A stretch of DNA of 64,000 nt from Torreya grandis (GCA_037957365.1 JARHVA010001739.1:1178001-1242000), one strand, 5' to 3'; counted from the first letter of the stretch, positions 1 to 11,543 are shown. A program made the numbers and translations. Notes: a model not told the origin generated them from the letters alone.

Positions 1-1075
1 TTTAAAGAGATAATAAAATTTGTCATAGATCTTATAATAAATGCTTGGTGAAGTGAAACCAATGTTGAAGTGATGATGTCAATAAGATATTGAGGCATCT
101 TCAAAATAAATGCTTGGTGAAGCGATGTTTGCAAGACAAAGAAAGGGCACCAATCCCACCTCATGTTTTTTTCTATTTTTAAATTTGTGCAACTTAAAAA
201 TTAAATCAGTTTTGCAATGTTTGATAACAGTTTGGAGATATTAAATTGTCTTAGTGATGGTTTGCTACAACATGTTGAAATGAAAATGAATGTAGTTAAT
301 AGATGTCATTTTCATAAAATATAAATACAAAAATTTGAACAAATGAATTATAATAAATAAAAATATTGGTTTAAGAGTTGTAAAATTGTGTTTTTTTTTT
401 TTTTTTAATTAATATTATATTTGTATAGATTTAAACAATTAAGTGTTAAATTTAATGGTCGTAAGATCATTTTTTAAATTAAAATAAGAGAAATATGATT
501 CGTACCAAAGACTTTTGAATAAATCAATGTTGGAAACATTTATCTCCACTTGCAAAAAGAGAACCATCAAATGTATATACATATTTAATGGTTTTATATT
601 GCTCAATAAATGGCCTTTAAATTTGACATGAAAAAAAATCAAATATTTTAACGAATGAACTGGACAAGATAAAAAGAAAAGAAAAGGAGCATCTCCTTCT
701 TATCCTTCATTTAACAATTACTTACTTTACCAAATTACCACTTTCATTTTTCACTTTCTTACCCATATGGAATTAAAGTTGCATGCAATATTTGAACGAA
801 TATCCATCATTAATAATTTACATGACATCTAAAGTTGATCGTCAAATCTAGTTCTTAGGATCAATGATGCATACTTTACTAGTCAATTTAATATTGATAA
901 ACAATTATTGCACTTAAATTGTATCTTAGAAATGTTAATTTTATCTTCTAGAGGTTAAATTTTATAATCATATTTATGCTTTTTGACTGTAAAGTATAAC
1001 ATTTTTTAAAAATAATATAATGTAAAATAAAATTTTGAATAGACCATTAAAAAAACTAGAAATATTTATAGAAAG

Positions 1076-1078
<3 letters not shown>

Positions 1079-1106
<28 letters not shown>
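1079..1106. repeat. (TG)n microsatellite in copy A
   Basis: A TA stretch runs into about ten TG dinucleotides. The equivalent place in copy B (about 18,153-18,170) has a much shorter TG run. Confidence 0.9.
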
Positions 1107-1800
1107 TTTATTTTATGCTTACTTCTTCACTGTGAACTATATTAGTATATTGAAGACAAGTTTAATAATAGTTTTTCCATTTAAGTCTACGATGACATTT
1201 TGCATATAACATCTAAGAAATATTTTTTTTAAAGCTTTTAATACATGTTTACAATTTTAAGGAGTGTAGCCTACAAAAATTTATTTGATTTAATTTTCAT
1301 CAATCTGATCAAATCAAATAATTTTATTATTTAAAACGATTTCATATTTGTTAGTGAAAAATACTATATACAAACCATCTCCCTGCTTATCAATAATAAA
1401 AATTTACCTTCATCTCACTGAGTAGGGACTTAAGCCACACCATAACTTTTGTTTTGAAAAAATATTCAAAATTTTATTAAACAAAGTGATGATATGACAA
1501 ATCTTGTCGAAGCTAGTGCAATTCAACGAATGATAAGGAAGAGATATGTGTGGGAGTTTAAGATGACTTATGAGGTATTTCTTAATAGTTAAATACAATA
1601 AGCAATGAAGATCCAAATGTGGTTGATCAAATTTGATATTCTTCATGTCACTAAGAAATTTTGACCATTTAAAGTCGCCTAAGTTTTTTTTGTTTGAATT
1701 TAGATCATTAAATCCAAATTTAAAGTTGTGGTTTGGTGGCACCTTTAGAGGGTAATGTTAGGGTATCTATAACAACTTAATTTAACATGTAAAAGTATAA

Positions 1801-1966
1801 AGTGACATTGGTATTTAATTAATAGTGACTTTAAAGTGTCTTTGGTACTGACATTAGGGTGTCTTTGAGTGGTTGCATTAGAGTGCCCCTAATGGTGACG
1901 TTGGGGTATCACTAAATGTGACTTTATTGTCATCATTAAGGGTTGATGTTGGATTGTCCCTATTGG
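1801..1966 (+). repeat. Degenerate 23-24 bp tandem repeat in copy A
   Basis: About seven imperfect units follow the pattern GTGACATTRGGGTGTC plus a CTAATG-like end, each 23-24 bp. The same run is present in copy B at about 18,861-19,025 and copy C at about 27,230-27,400, so it predates the duplication. Confidence 0.6.
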
Positions 1967-2360
1967 TTGGATTCTTCAGTAGAATATAAACTTATAATAA
2001 ATTATTCTAGAGTCTCAAATTTTACCACAGTAGCAAACTATATCTCTAAGATGATGAAATAAAGGCTTATACTAACTTAAGAAACACAACAAGGTTTGGT
2101 AATCTATGGTAACAAAAGACACTTTATATAAAGAAAAGGCATCTCTTAAAAATCCAAGACCATTTGATTGTAAAAGGTATATAATCGGTATTTATACCTT
2201 AGTGTTGCAGTAATATAAGATATAAAGGATATAGATAAGAACATATAAGTGATAGATGATATATGTGATGGTATATAATAGAAGTGATAACAAAGCATTA
2301 GAGTAGAAAGTGCAGAGGTATATCATAAAGAAATCTACAGAGTGTAATAAATGTTTCTCA

Positions 2361-2382
2361 TATATATATATATATATATATA
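2361..2382. repeat. (TA)n microsatellite in copy A
   Basis: Eleven TA units follow ATGTTTCTCA. The same site is (TA)23 in copy B (19,421-19,466) and (CA)20 in copy C (27,780-27,821). A second short TA run is at 2,459-2,472. Confidence 0.9.
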
Positions 2383-3401
2383 AAGAGAGATTTAGAGTCG
2401 GAAAAGAGATGTGTATTATGTAATGTGTATGTGAATGAATGCACTATTTTTAAATTTTATATATATATATATAAAAAGAAAGTTAGAGTTAGAAAAGAGA
2501 TGTGTATTATGTCATGTGTATGTGAATGAATGCACTATTTTAAATTTTATGAATGCACATACCAATTGAGTAACAATATATAATAGCAACTTATGAGCTA
2601 CATTAGCTCTAACTAGAGTCGTCTCAAATCACATAATTATATGTAACCAAGTTGAATATTTTATGTCAACAATCCCTAAAGGTAACTTTATTATCATCTC
2701 TAATGTCAATTTAGTCTCTAACTTAAGGTCATCTTTACTAAAATTGCATATTAAGTTGAATGCAATACTAGATTAATGTGTTTGGGATAGAAAAAGTGTT
2801 AATTAGAAAACTAGGACATAATTCTGTTAAGTATTTATAATAAATTGAGAAAGAAAACATTATTGTATTGAATTGAGAAAGAAGGCACAATTTTGAGCAA
2901 ACCAGAGTATCATTTTGTTGAGTATCTATAGTGAATTGAATATTCACTAAATTTGGTAGTTAATGTTGATTAAGGGTGAATTGGACTATTACTACAATAA
3001 ATTTAGGGTGAATTAGATTCTTCATGCATGAAATTGAGAGTAAATTGGGTTTAGTGAATTGTAAAAGTTAATTGTAGAAACCCCATATTTTTCATGTACA
3101 TATTTCCATCTCTATAATTTCGTTACATGTTTTGTCATAACACATTGTTCAATTAGATAAAAATAAATATGTATTTATTTTTAAGTCCACTCATATTTTG
3201 AGGGGTGGATGAAATTTTGATACTTGATGTTATTCAAACTTTTCATATGTACTACATTCGAATCTTAACAAGTCCTTTTTTTCATTTTTAATATGTTTGA
3301 AAATTTTCCTTTAGGACGCGAAAACCACCATTGGTACTTGATATTATCCAATGCTTGATTTTATTACACCCTCTATCCAAGTGCTTTGAGGCAAAACTTT
3401 A

Positions 3402-4556
3402 TTTATAACATTTGAGAATCTGTGATCATAATTCCAAATTGATTTTCCTTATTTTTGGCAAATCTCCTTCATGTCTTGAATGGTTTCACTGGCTTATTTT
3501 TGCATATTGAACTCCCCAATCATTTTATTCTTGACATATTTTAAGGCCATTATGGTTGTACTATTTTTGTCTCTTCACTATGCATCATTAACGTTAATAA
3601 AATACATCAAGATTTATCTTACATGAGTGATTAGTGTATTTTTTCAATTTTGACAAATTTTTATCCCACAGTGAAATATTCAAACCCTCGTAAACTTTCC
3701 TCAAAGTAATTATATCTCTACGTTAAATTTGTATCATCCAAATTAAACAAATGAATTAATCTATGTGTGTAGATACAATTTTATGTCATGACATTAAATA
3801 AAGTAGACATTAACACCATTGTTGATGTTCGGCGTATGAACAAGGCATCATACTCAAGTTTTGTTTTATATTTCCACTACCATAATGTATCATAATATTC
3901 AAACAATCTACCCATACATTTGTGCATCTACAACTACAACATATTTTTCATAAGCATTCTAATTTTTTATGTTTTTTTGTAACCGTGCCACTTCAGACAT
4001 CAAAATCTTCTCTTTGACAAGATATGGAAACTTTTCCTACCAATAATTTTTTATTATAGTCTCGTGAAAGATTTCACATAACTTCATCTTGATTTTTGCA
4101 TAATCATTATTGTGATGTCCCTCTTTACCACAATTTGTGCATCATATAGATAGTTTGGGTACATGTTACTTTATTAAATTCCTCCATCTTTTATAAGAAT
4201 ACATCTATCTTTTTAGTAAGCTATGAACTTATCCATAGTCTTCTATCTACTCAACCTGGATCGCAGTTGATTGGGCATCAACCTTATAGCAGAACTATGT
4301 TTGTATGATAGAAAACTAGATTCTAGGTTATATGCCTTCCACAATCCTAGCAACTTTGTCTGTGTCCCGAAATTATAAATTCACTCAGTTTATAACATTT
4401 GAGAATCTGTGATCATAACTCCAAATTGATTTTCCTTATTTTTGGCAAATCTCCTTCAAGTCTTGAATGGTTTCACTGGCTTATTTTTGCATATTGAACT
4501 CCCCAATTATTTTATTCTTGGCATATTTTAAGGCCATTATGGTTATACTATGTTTG
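3402..4556. repeat. Segment bounded by 168-bp direct repeats, specific to copy A
   Basis: Positions 3,402-3,569 and 4,389-4,556 are direct repeats, about 95% identical by eye and offset by 987 bp. They bound a segment that replaces 20,507-23,200 of copy B. The ends are not TG...CA, so a miniature LTR element is not demonstrated; a tandem duplication after a deletion is equally possible. The interior contains the minus-strand gag zinc-knuckle remnant at 4,100-4,141. Confidence 0.65.
4100..4141 (-). pseudogene. Retroelement gag zinc-knuckle remnant
   Basis: Fourteen minus-strand codons read CTNCGKEGHHNNDY. This is the CX2CX4HX4C nucleocapsid knuckle with its last cysteine replaced by tyrosine, as one G-to-A change would give. 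Flanking minus-strand frames are broken. It supports a minus-strand LTR retroelement whose PBS lies at 5,029-5,040. Confidence 0.55.
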
Positions 4557-5028
4557 ACTAGTTAACATTTGATGATCAATCAACGCTCCTCTTTTATTAC
4601 ACTTGATTGCCTCATGTTCGGTGATTAATTGGTTCTAATTCCTCATTCACACCTGAAATTCCTCCTATCATAGTTTCTATCTGCACCTTAACTCATCAAA
4701 TGCCACTTGTTTGGTAATTAGTTGATGTCCTTTTATCCATTTGGTGTAATGATTGCTTGTCCTCCATAACATTCCATTAGTTTCCTCATAATCAATAGTC
4801 TTATATTATTTCTTCCTCAACACTCTGCTTGTTGGTTTCCTCCTATTTTATGGTCTACTAGGCATTCTCTCCCAACAACTGTCTTTTCATCTTTTGTTCT
4901 CTACCCACCTTCTCATGGTGGAGAATAACACTTTGCTAGTTGCCTCACAGTTGTCGATCTGCTAGCCTTCCACAACTCTCCACTTACAAGTTCTTCTTTC
5001 CTTGTATCCCCTCAAGGTTCATGACCTT

Positions 5029-5040
5029 GCTCTAATACCA
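5029..5040 (-). other. Primer-binding site (tRNA-iMet type), copy A
   Basis: The minus strand reads TGGTATTAGAGC, one mismatch from the usual plant initiator-Met tRNA PBS TGGTATCAGAGC. It directly abuts an LTR starting with TG on the plus strand at 5,041. The equivalent site in copy B is 23,673-23,684. Confidence 0.7.
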
Positions 5041-5451
5041 TGTCTATGCAAGTCACCATTTAGCCTTCATAGTTACACAATGAATCACCAAACAATTTTT
5101 CATTATCATGATAGAAATTACAATGCATTTGTAGCTCCTTAGCTTTACATATGAGCCCTCGGTTCCCTTACATCATGGAATTCTTATGGCTCTAATTACA
5201 CTAAGGATGTATGCCTTATTTAGAGCCATCGACTCTCTCTCTCCCTCAATTTAACTTTGCATTTTGATAGATTTTTTGGACTTCTAGTCTCAGCCCTTCC
5301 TTATAAGGTCTTTAGTCTTTCAATTTTTATTCATTGCCTCAAGAGCCCAACCATCCAACAACAACCTACCACATCAATAACCTCCAAAAACCTTCACCAA
5401 CTACATCAAAAACCTTCTTTGTTGGTTGGACTCCTTTTATAGCCATTACCA
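5041..5451 (-). mobile_element. LTR of minus-strand retroelement, copy A
   Basis: On the plus strand it starts TGTCTATGCAAGTCACC right after the PBS and ends near ATTACCA where homology with copy B stops, giving about 411 bp. The partner LTR was not found: copy A runs off the window's left edge. The matching LTR in copy B is 23,685-24,128. Confidence 0.6.
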
Positions 5452-5645
5452 ACTTTACATTTTCATTTAAATAATTAAATAACTCTCTTTTATTTATTTA
5501 TTTATTTTGGGATAGGGGTACGGGTCGGGTGGGGGGCATGTTATAAATATTGATGCAGAATCAAATTTTATAACTTTAAACCAAATCAAATGTACAATCA
5601 TACAATCAATCATCAAAGAAGAAAACACACGTAATCATACAACAT
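5452..5645. other. Flank between copy A LTR and LINE fragment
   Basis: AT-rich DNA with a (TTTA)n stretch and a short G-rich run, then host-like sequence (CATACAATCAATCATCAA) that also flanks copy B at about 25,255-25,360. No gene was seen. Confidence 0.5.
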
Positions 5646-6740
5646 CAAACTAATTTTATGTTCGAAGGTAGCCCGTTGGAAATCGTCGAAGAATACAAGT
5701 ATCTTGGTATTGTTTTTCATAACAAACTCAGTTGGGAAACTTGCAGGGCGAAAAGGATTCAAGGAGATTGGAGAGCTTCTTACCTTCTCCAGAACAGATG
5801 CAAGAAAGCAGAACTTTGGGACTGGAAAACCAAGAAAACCCTTTTTGGTTTGCTGGTCACACCGGTTGTCCTCTACGGTTGTGAGGTATGGGGAAGCAAC
5901 ATGTCAAATCACAGATGGAGACAGTTGGAAAGAATTCAAAAACATCTTATCACTAGTAGTCTTAAAGTTAAAGCAACTGTTCGATATGAGATCCTCCTGG
6001 CGGAAGCCGGTAGTTTCCCAATGGAAGTTGTGGCGATTTCACGGGTACTAAGCTACATAAAAAAGGTTGAAAACATGGAGAATCACTGGTGGCCCAAAAT
6101 GATGGTGAACGAGGTGCTAGATCGGAGGAAGAAGACATGGATAAAGTAAAACATCAAGTGGCTGGGAAAATGGAACATTAAGTTACATGAGTGCCCTAAC
6201 TCCAAAGAGGAAAGAAAAAAGTTTGTATTAGAAAAATTCAGGATTGCCATGTGGACAAATCAGATTGGACGTAAAAAAATGCATTATATCAAAGAGTTTA
6301 ATCCCACTTGGGAGCACGGGGATAAAGCATACCTAAGTGCCGAACTTAAAGGTATTTCTAGGATCCTAATGGCACAATTGAGGACCGGTTCACACCATCT
6401 TAGGTGTGAAATGGGAAGATGGACGGTTCCCAAGGAAAGATGGGAAGATAGGACTTGCATTTTTTGCAATGATAGAGTGGTTGAAACTGAACGACACTTC
6501 ATTAGGTAGTGCGATGCGTACAAGGATATTCGTATGCAGCAGGATAACAGTGTGAATGTGGACAGTTTTAGTGAATTATTTGAGGAGAGGCTACACAACA
6601 CACCCTGGCTGTTGGTAAAGATTCATAAGAGGCGAGATGACTTCGAAAAAATTATGAAGAAGCTCTAATAATCTTGACACTTAATCCCATAAACTATTTG
6701 ATCTCGTGAACGTTATTAAAACTCATTTCATTTCATTTCA
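5646..6740 (+). pseudogene. LINE 3' fragment: end of reverse transcriptase ORF plus zinc motif
   Basis: One frame runs from 5,658 to the stop at 6,666-6,668 with two internal stops (6,147 and 6,507). The product resembles the C-terminal part of a non-LTR reverse transcriptase. Recognisable features are EEYKYLGIVFHNKLSW near the start, the LYGCEVWG block, and a terminal zinc-binding signature CIFC ... H-x4-C. The 3' end carries a short CATTT-type repeat (6,724-6,740) instead of poly(A), as seen in some non-L1 LINE clades. EN and most of the RT are missing, so this is a 5'-truncated dead copy. It sits in sequence continuous in copy B at about 25,290-25,330. Confidence 0.75.
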
Positions 6741-6889
6741 ATATTGACGCATACAATCATACAATCAATCATCACCCGATTTCTCCCTGCTGCCAACGGA
6801 TGAAGGGCAGATGAACTCACCAACATTTTACAAGAAAAAACGTACCTACCTTGCTTGCCCAGCATGTGTCCCAAATTCTCACTATCACT
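6740..6889. other. Spacer between LINE fragment and kinase promoter
   Basis: The first about 50 bases (ATTGACGCATACAATCATAC ... to CTGCCAACGG) match the right-hand flank of repeat copy B at 25,320-25,410. Homology then stops and kinase-locus sequence begins. No gene was identified. Confidence 0.5.
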
Positions 6890-7043
6890 CACGTGCTTCA
6901 CACTCCAAGAGTTTCGGAGGATTCGGCTTGCGTTATCCCCACTGCCATTTCAATTTTAGCGTGATTCATGAAGGTTGTCGTTCATGTCTTTGCAAATGCG
7001 CACGTGGTCAATTAAAATGCACCGTTCCAAATTGCTTATATAA
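6890..7043 (+). promoter_or_regulatory. Kinase promoter: two G-box/ABRE cores, W-box, TATA box
   Basis: CACGTG occurs at 6,890-6,895 and 7,001-7,006. The second runs into GGTCAA, a reverse W-box core (TTGACC), at 7,006-7,011. TATATAA lies at 7,037-7,043, about 100 bp before the expected start codon, leaving a 5' leader of roughly 70 nt. ACGTG cores are the known binding sites of ABA-responsive bZIP factors, and the MAPKKK17/18 group is known to be ABA-induced. The regulation here is inferred from that. Confidence 0.5.
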
Positions 7044-7138
7044 GCAACTCCCGACTGCCTTGCTCTGCCCATCAGACCTTTTGGAGAATGCAAAAGATAA
7101 AATTGGCCATGTAAATCAAAAGCGAGGCAGGCTGCCCA

Positions 7139-8806
7139 ACGGAATGGGTAAAGGGCGCCATTGTTGGAGCTGGAGCGTTCGGGACTGTGAGCCTTGCCAT
7201 CAACAAGTCTAACGGCGAGCTCTTCGCAGTGAAGTCCATGGCAGGCAATTCTATTTCTTATTTAGAAAACGAATACAGCATTCTCAGGGCCTTAGATTCT
7301 CCCTACATTGTGCGATGTTTGGGAAAGGAGTACAGCATTGAGAATGGCGTGGATACGTGTAATTTGATGATGGAGTACATGCCTGGTGGCAGCGTGGCAG
7401 GTCTGCTGAGTAAGTTTGGGGGACAGTTGGACGAATCGGTGATCAGGACCTACACTGGTGGCATCCTCCGTGGATTAGATTACCTCCACAGGCAGGGGAT
7501 TGTGGATTCCGACATCAATGGCAGCAACGTGCTTGTGGGAATCGCTGGCGTGGTCAAGATTGGCGACTTTGGATCTGCTACAAACACAGAGGACAAGGGA
7601 TTCAGTCATCAACATTTAAGGGGTCCGCCACTGTGGATGGCTCCTGAAGTAGTCAAGCAGGTGGATCAGGGGCCGGCTTCCGATATTTGGTCTCTGGGCT
7701 GCACTGTGGTGGAGATGGCCACCGGCAGGCCGCCTTGGGGCAACGTTTCTAATCCCCTGGCAGTCATGTACCGCATCGGTTGTACAGACGAACTGCCAAA
7801 CTTGCCCATGTGTCTCTCGCCTCAAGGTCGGGATTTTCTAGAGAAATGCTTCCGGAGAGACCCCAAGAAGAGGTGGACCGCTGAACAGCTGTTGGACCAT
7901 CCTTTCCTCAACGAGACCAACTGCTGCCCTGCTACGGAGATGAAAAGGGCTCCTGGATCTCCTACCAGTACTTTGGATTGTGCGAGGCCTGATTGGGATT
8001 CCTCTTCTTTAAGTTTGTCTGGAATTGTACCAATTTTGTCCAGGCCTTGTGGGAAAGCTGATGCAGGTGAGGGAGAGGAATCAATTAAGAGAACTTCATC
8101 GAGGGACAGACTGGCGGCATTGGCTGGAGGGGTTGAGAGGCCCGATTGGTGTGCAAGTCCCCCTAGTGGCCAGTGGGTGGTTGTGAGATCCATGTCCCCG
8201 TTGTCATGCACTCCTCTGCCAATTAACAACTGTTCCTCCTTGGTGGAGGCAGATTGCAATCACAGCTCGGAAAGCAGCGATCGGGAAAAGCAACAATCCA
8301 CACGCGAAAGATTAACTGCAGAGGCCTCTGGAGAAGAGGAAAGTAATCAGGGGTCATCAAGGCTAGTAACAGAGGTCATGATAGTGGATCAGGCCCATGA
8401 ACTGTGCAAACATGTCTCTGAGCGCACTTCTGAATTTCATAACAGAGCACTAAGAAGAGACATCATATGTGTTTCGGCCTCTCAGAGAAGCCAAACTAGG
8501 AGTTCGTGTCGTGTTGTGTGTATTAAGAATCATTGCCTCAAAAAGTCTATCAACTGTCAACTGTATATTGGTTGGACAGCAAACACACCTCCTAATTGTA
8601 TTTCACAACTAATTCTAATACATATGAGTTGGCTACAATTTTTGTTTATTTTGTCTAATGATTTTAGTTGTCAACACATTCCAACTTCTTCAGAACAGAC
8701 AACGCTTCTTTGTTTTAAATCTCCCCATCCCCCCTTTTTTTTTCTTGTTTTTAAAAAGTTACATGGCCATTTTTTGTTTTTTCCCTTTCCTCTGAAAATA
8801 AATTGA
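7139..8806 (+). pseudogene. MAPKKK-type protein kinase (MEKK family, MAPKKK17/18-like), single exon, probably disabled
   Basis: The reading frame encodes a Ser/Thr kinase of the plant single-exon MEKK-like MAPKKK group, which acts at the top of MAP kinase cascades. Visible are the Gly loop GAGAFGTV (from about 7,157), the ATP lysine in FAVK (codon 7,231), LENEYSIL for helix C, DFG (codon 7,565), APE and the DIWSLGC segment. The domain ends near 7,915. The frame opens at 7,115, but its first ATG (7,187) lies after the Gly loop. The natural start appears to be 7,139, where the genome has ACG before GAATGGGTA (EWVKG); relatives start MEWV. The catalytic loop reads VDSDIN instead of the usual VHCDIK, and the P+1 loop reads GPP instead of GTP. 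A Ser-rich tail of about 290 residues follows; its last about 90 residues look like 3' UTR read-through. A weakly active or pseudokinase protein cannot be excluded. Confidence 0.7.
8797..8802 (+). terminator. Poly(A) signal AATAAA after kinase
   Basis: AATAAA overlaps the end of the open frame, just before a stop at 8,804-8,806 and an A-rich run. It suggests that the last part of the open frame was originally 3' UTR. Confidence 0.4.
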
Positions 8807-8974
8807 AAAAAAGTTGCAACGAAATCAACACCAGCATGAATGGTACAAAGCCGTTGCATTTTAAAATCATAATAACAGAATTATGCTAGAAAATTGCATC
8901 AATATCTGAAATGGAGCATTATACTATTTGATACATTATTTGATCCATTAAATTGTGGGCTTGAAGAATCAAAT
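8807..8974. other. Kinase 3' flank
   Basis: Short AT-rich spacer between the kinase frame and the LINE insertion point; no other feature seen. Confidence 0.5.
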
Positions 8975-8985
8975 TATACAATGTA

Positions 8986-10093
8986 GGGTGACAAAGTGAC
9001 CAAGGAATTTTTTGTCTTGTTTCGGTCTTGACAAGTCAATGATAGGATTAAAGTCATTAAAGGTGTAAGTGGGCGCTTAATCAAATTATATGGGGCGTTG
9101 CAGGGATTTGTGGCTCACTACCAAGAGGTGTTCACCTTCCAACCAGATATTGTTGCTAGACAAGATGCTTTCAACCAATGTTTAGGAATTGGGCACTTTA
9201 AGCTTTCGGAGGCCCAGATAGTCGCTTGTGATCGACTTCTTAGTCTTAATGATCTTAAGGATGATGTTTCACAGATGGCTACTAACAAGGCTCCTAGAGT
9301 TGATGGGTTTCCGTGTAAGTTTTACCATTCCTTATGGGACACTGTGGGCCTTGATCTTCATCAGCGTTACCTTGAAGCTATGCATACCAATTCTTTGGGG
9401 ACTCTAATTAATCAAGGCAATATCAAGTTCATTCCCAACACTGGAGACCTAGAAATTCTAACCAATTAGAGGCCTATTACTCTTTTGAATGTTTCCTATA
9501 AGATCATTGACAAAGCTTTAGCCCTTAGGATCAAACACATCCTTCCTCTCATTGTGAGGAGTGAACAAACTGGTTTCATTCAAAATCGTTATATTCTGGA
9601 TAATGTGATTATTGTTTGGGAAGGCATGGAATGCGCTAGAACTTCCAATCATAAAGATCTTTTTGTCAAGATTATATTTGAGAAAGCCTATGACTGCATA
9701 GAATGGCCCTTTATCACCGCCATGTTGTAGGCTCTTGGCTTTGGACCAAATTGTGTGCACACTGTTAACATGCTCTTTCAAGATGCTAGAGCGTGCATCA
9801 CCATAAATGGTGCCCAGTCTCACAGGTTTGAGCTCCACAAAACGATCAGTCAAGGTTGTCTGCTTGCCCCTGCCCTTTATGTGCTTGTTGCAGAAGGTTT
9901 TAATTACCTTTTAGCTGACTATACTTCTAGGGGGTTGGTTAAAGGTATCTCTCTTCCTACCTCGAATCGTCAATTGGTTAATGGTCACTTTGTGGATGAG
10001 TACTTTCTTACTCTCCAAGAAGATGAAGAGTCGATCAGGAATGCCATGCAGTGCCTTGATATTTTTAGTTTGGCTTCAGGATCTTCCATCTAA
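8986..10093 (+). pseudogene. LINE reverse transcriptase, decayed
   Basis: One frame carries RT blocks: NKAPRVDGFPCKFY, RPITLLNVSYKIIDKALALR, the QTGFIQNRYILDN block, and SQGCLLAPALYVL. There are in-frame stops at 9,467, 9,728 and 10,091. The catalytic box that is normally F-A-D-D reads FVDE (9,989-10,000), so the second aspartate is lost. After 10,093 the frame continues in pieces (9,981-10,526 and others) with several shifts. Non-functional. Confidence 0.85.
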
Positions 10094-11229
10094 TGGAGAA
10101 AGACCCAATGCTATAGGCAATCTCTATCCCCAAAACCCCCTTGGCTTGAGGGGTACCAAGGGCAATGGATCCTCCCCGATGTTCAATTTAAATTCCTTGG
10201 CATTCCTTTTGCTTTTCGAACCTCCCTTGCTGATCTTTGGTCTTAGGTCATACAAAGGGTTGAAGAAAATTGCCTATTGGATTGCTAAGCCTCTTACTCT
10301 GGTTGGGAAATTTCAAATCTACTCTAAGGTCTTGGCTGCCACACATGTTTACTATTCTTCTTGCTGGGCCCCTTCTAACGCTTCCTATGGTAAGTTGGAA
10401 AAGCTTCTTCATGACTTCTTCTGGGCCAATTCTGAGGGCCATCAAGGGTTTCATAGAGTGTCTTGGGCCATTTATTGTAGGCCTAAGGAAGCAGGTGGCC
10501 TGAGCCTTATTGACATTAAGCTCTAGGTCATTGCTCTCAGTGTCAAGTGGATTATTCGAGGATTGGAAGGAGAGGAACCCTAGAAGATCCTTATCAGAAA
10601 TTGCATTGCTCAAGGATCTCCTCTTGGCAGAAAGGCATGGCAAGGGCTTGACATGCATACCCTCCTTCTCACCCCTATGCCTGTCAAAATCATTGGCTCT
10701 TTTGTCATACAGAGCATATGGGAGGCATAGGAGAAATTTAAATCTCACCTGATCTAGGTTGGAGATGGATTTAGGACTGGCCTCTCTATTAATTCTCATT
10801 CTCTTTAGTGGTCCCCTTTTCTCAATTTTCACAATGTTCCCTTTGCCTTTTTCCCTTGGATAAAAAGTCTTAAGCTTTTTAATAAGGGTATTCAGCACAT
10901 TGGCTATCTTTTTTGTAAGATATCTCGGGACTGGTTACCCTAAGAGATTGTGAAAGATAGGTTTTAGCTTAACAAAAAGGACAAAGAATCTCTTTTTGAA
11001 ATTTAGAATGTCATACTTAATGAATATCTGCACAAAATTGGAGTGTCCTCTCTCACCCCGTGGTGGAAGGATTGGAATTGGCCTACTGCCACTCCTTTTT
11101 GCCCTTATGCCTCTAAGTTGGGATATAACCTTCTTGTTCCTTAGCATATCGATACTGAGGTATTCAACCGATGGTGGAGTCTTAACTCTGTTCACCATGT
11201 CTAGCTGAGGAGATTCAATAATATTTGGG

Positions 11230-11543
11230 GGGCTCTGTTGGAGCCTAAAAAAGCTCACTTTATCTGGTGCATTATGTATTACGGACTCCCTGTTGGAGAC
11301 TAGCTCAAGCAAATGGGGGTCCTCAATCCCACTTGTCATGCTTGCCATCGCCCAAAAATGATTAAGCACTGTTTTTGGTTTTGTCCCCATGCTCAATCTA
11401 CTTGGAGATGGATTCACTCTCTTTTTAAACCATTTAAGGCTAAAATGTTCACTTGGAAAATGGCTCTTTTGGGGGACTTAGCCTTGCTACCTGCAAGATA
11501 CAATAGATTTTGGCAATTTTTTTGCACTAATATTTTATTTTAG
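11230..11543 (+). pseudogene. LINE C-terminal zf-RVT domain, decayed
   Basis: The frame reads HFIWCIMYYGLPVGD, a stop, then CHACHRPK ... HCFWFCPHAQ. This is the zinc-binding domain found at the end of plant L1-type ORF2 proteins. It belongs to the LINE whose RT lies at 8,986-10,093. The 10,100-11,230 linker is shredded by stops and frameshifts. Confidence 0.75.

Larger units (their letters stand above)
1..5451 (-). repeat. Long repeat unit, copy A (decayed minus-strand LTR retroelement core)
   Basis: Copy A aligns almost base for base with 17,130-20,506 (copy B) from about position 60 to 3,401, and again with 23,200-24,128 from about 4,550 to 5,451. Copy C (25,600-29,195) matches the first part. 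Where B carries about 2.7 kb (20,507-23,200), A carries a different 1.15-kb segment. The core is a minus-strand LTR retroelement: a tRNA-iMet-like primer-binding site, an LTR and a gag zinc-knuckle remnant all read on the minus strand. A minus-strand ORF at 1,410-1,742 recurs in shorter form in B (18,472-18,708) and C (26,838-27,044); I do not recognise it. No intact pol was seen. Confidence 0.75.

Noticed and set aside
6811..7212. 133-residue open frame just before the kinase
   Set aside because: It overlaps the G-boxes, TATA box and kinase Gly loop in another frame and resembles no protein; it is promoter and leader read as code.
7822..8259. 145-residue minus-strand frame inside the kinase
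   Set aside because: Antisense shadow of the GC-richer kinase coding sequence with no domain.
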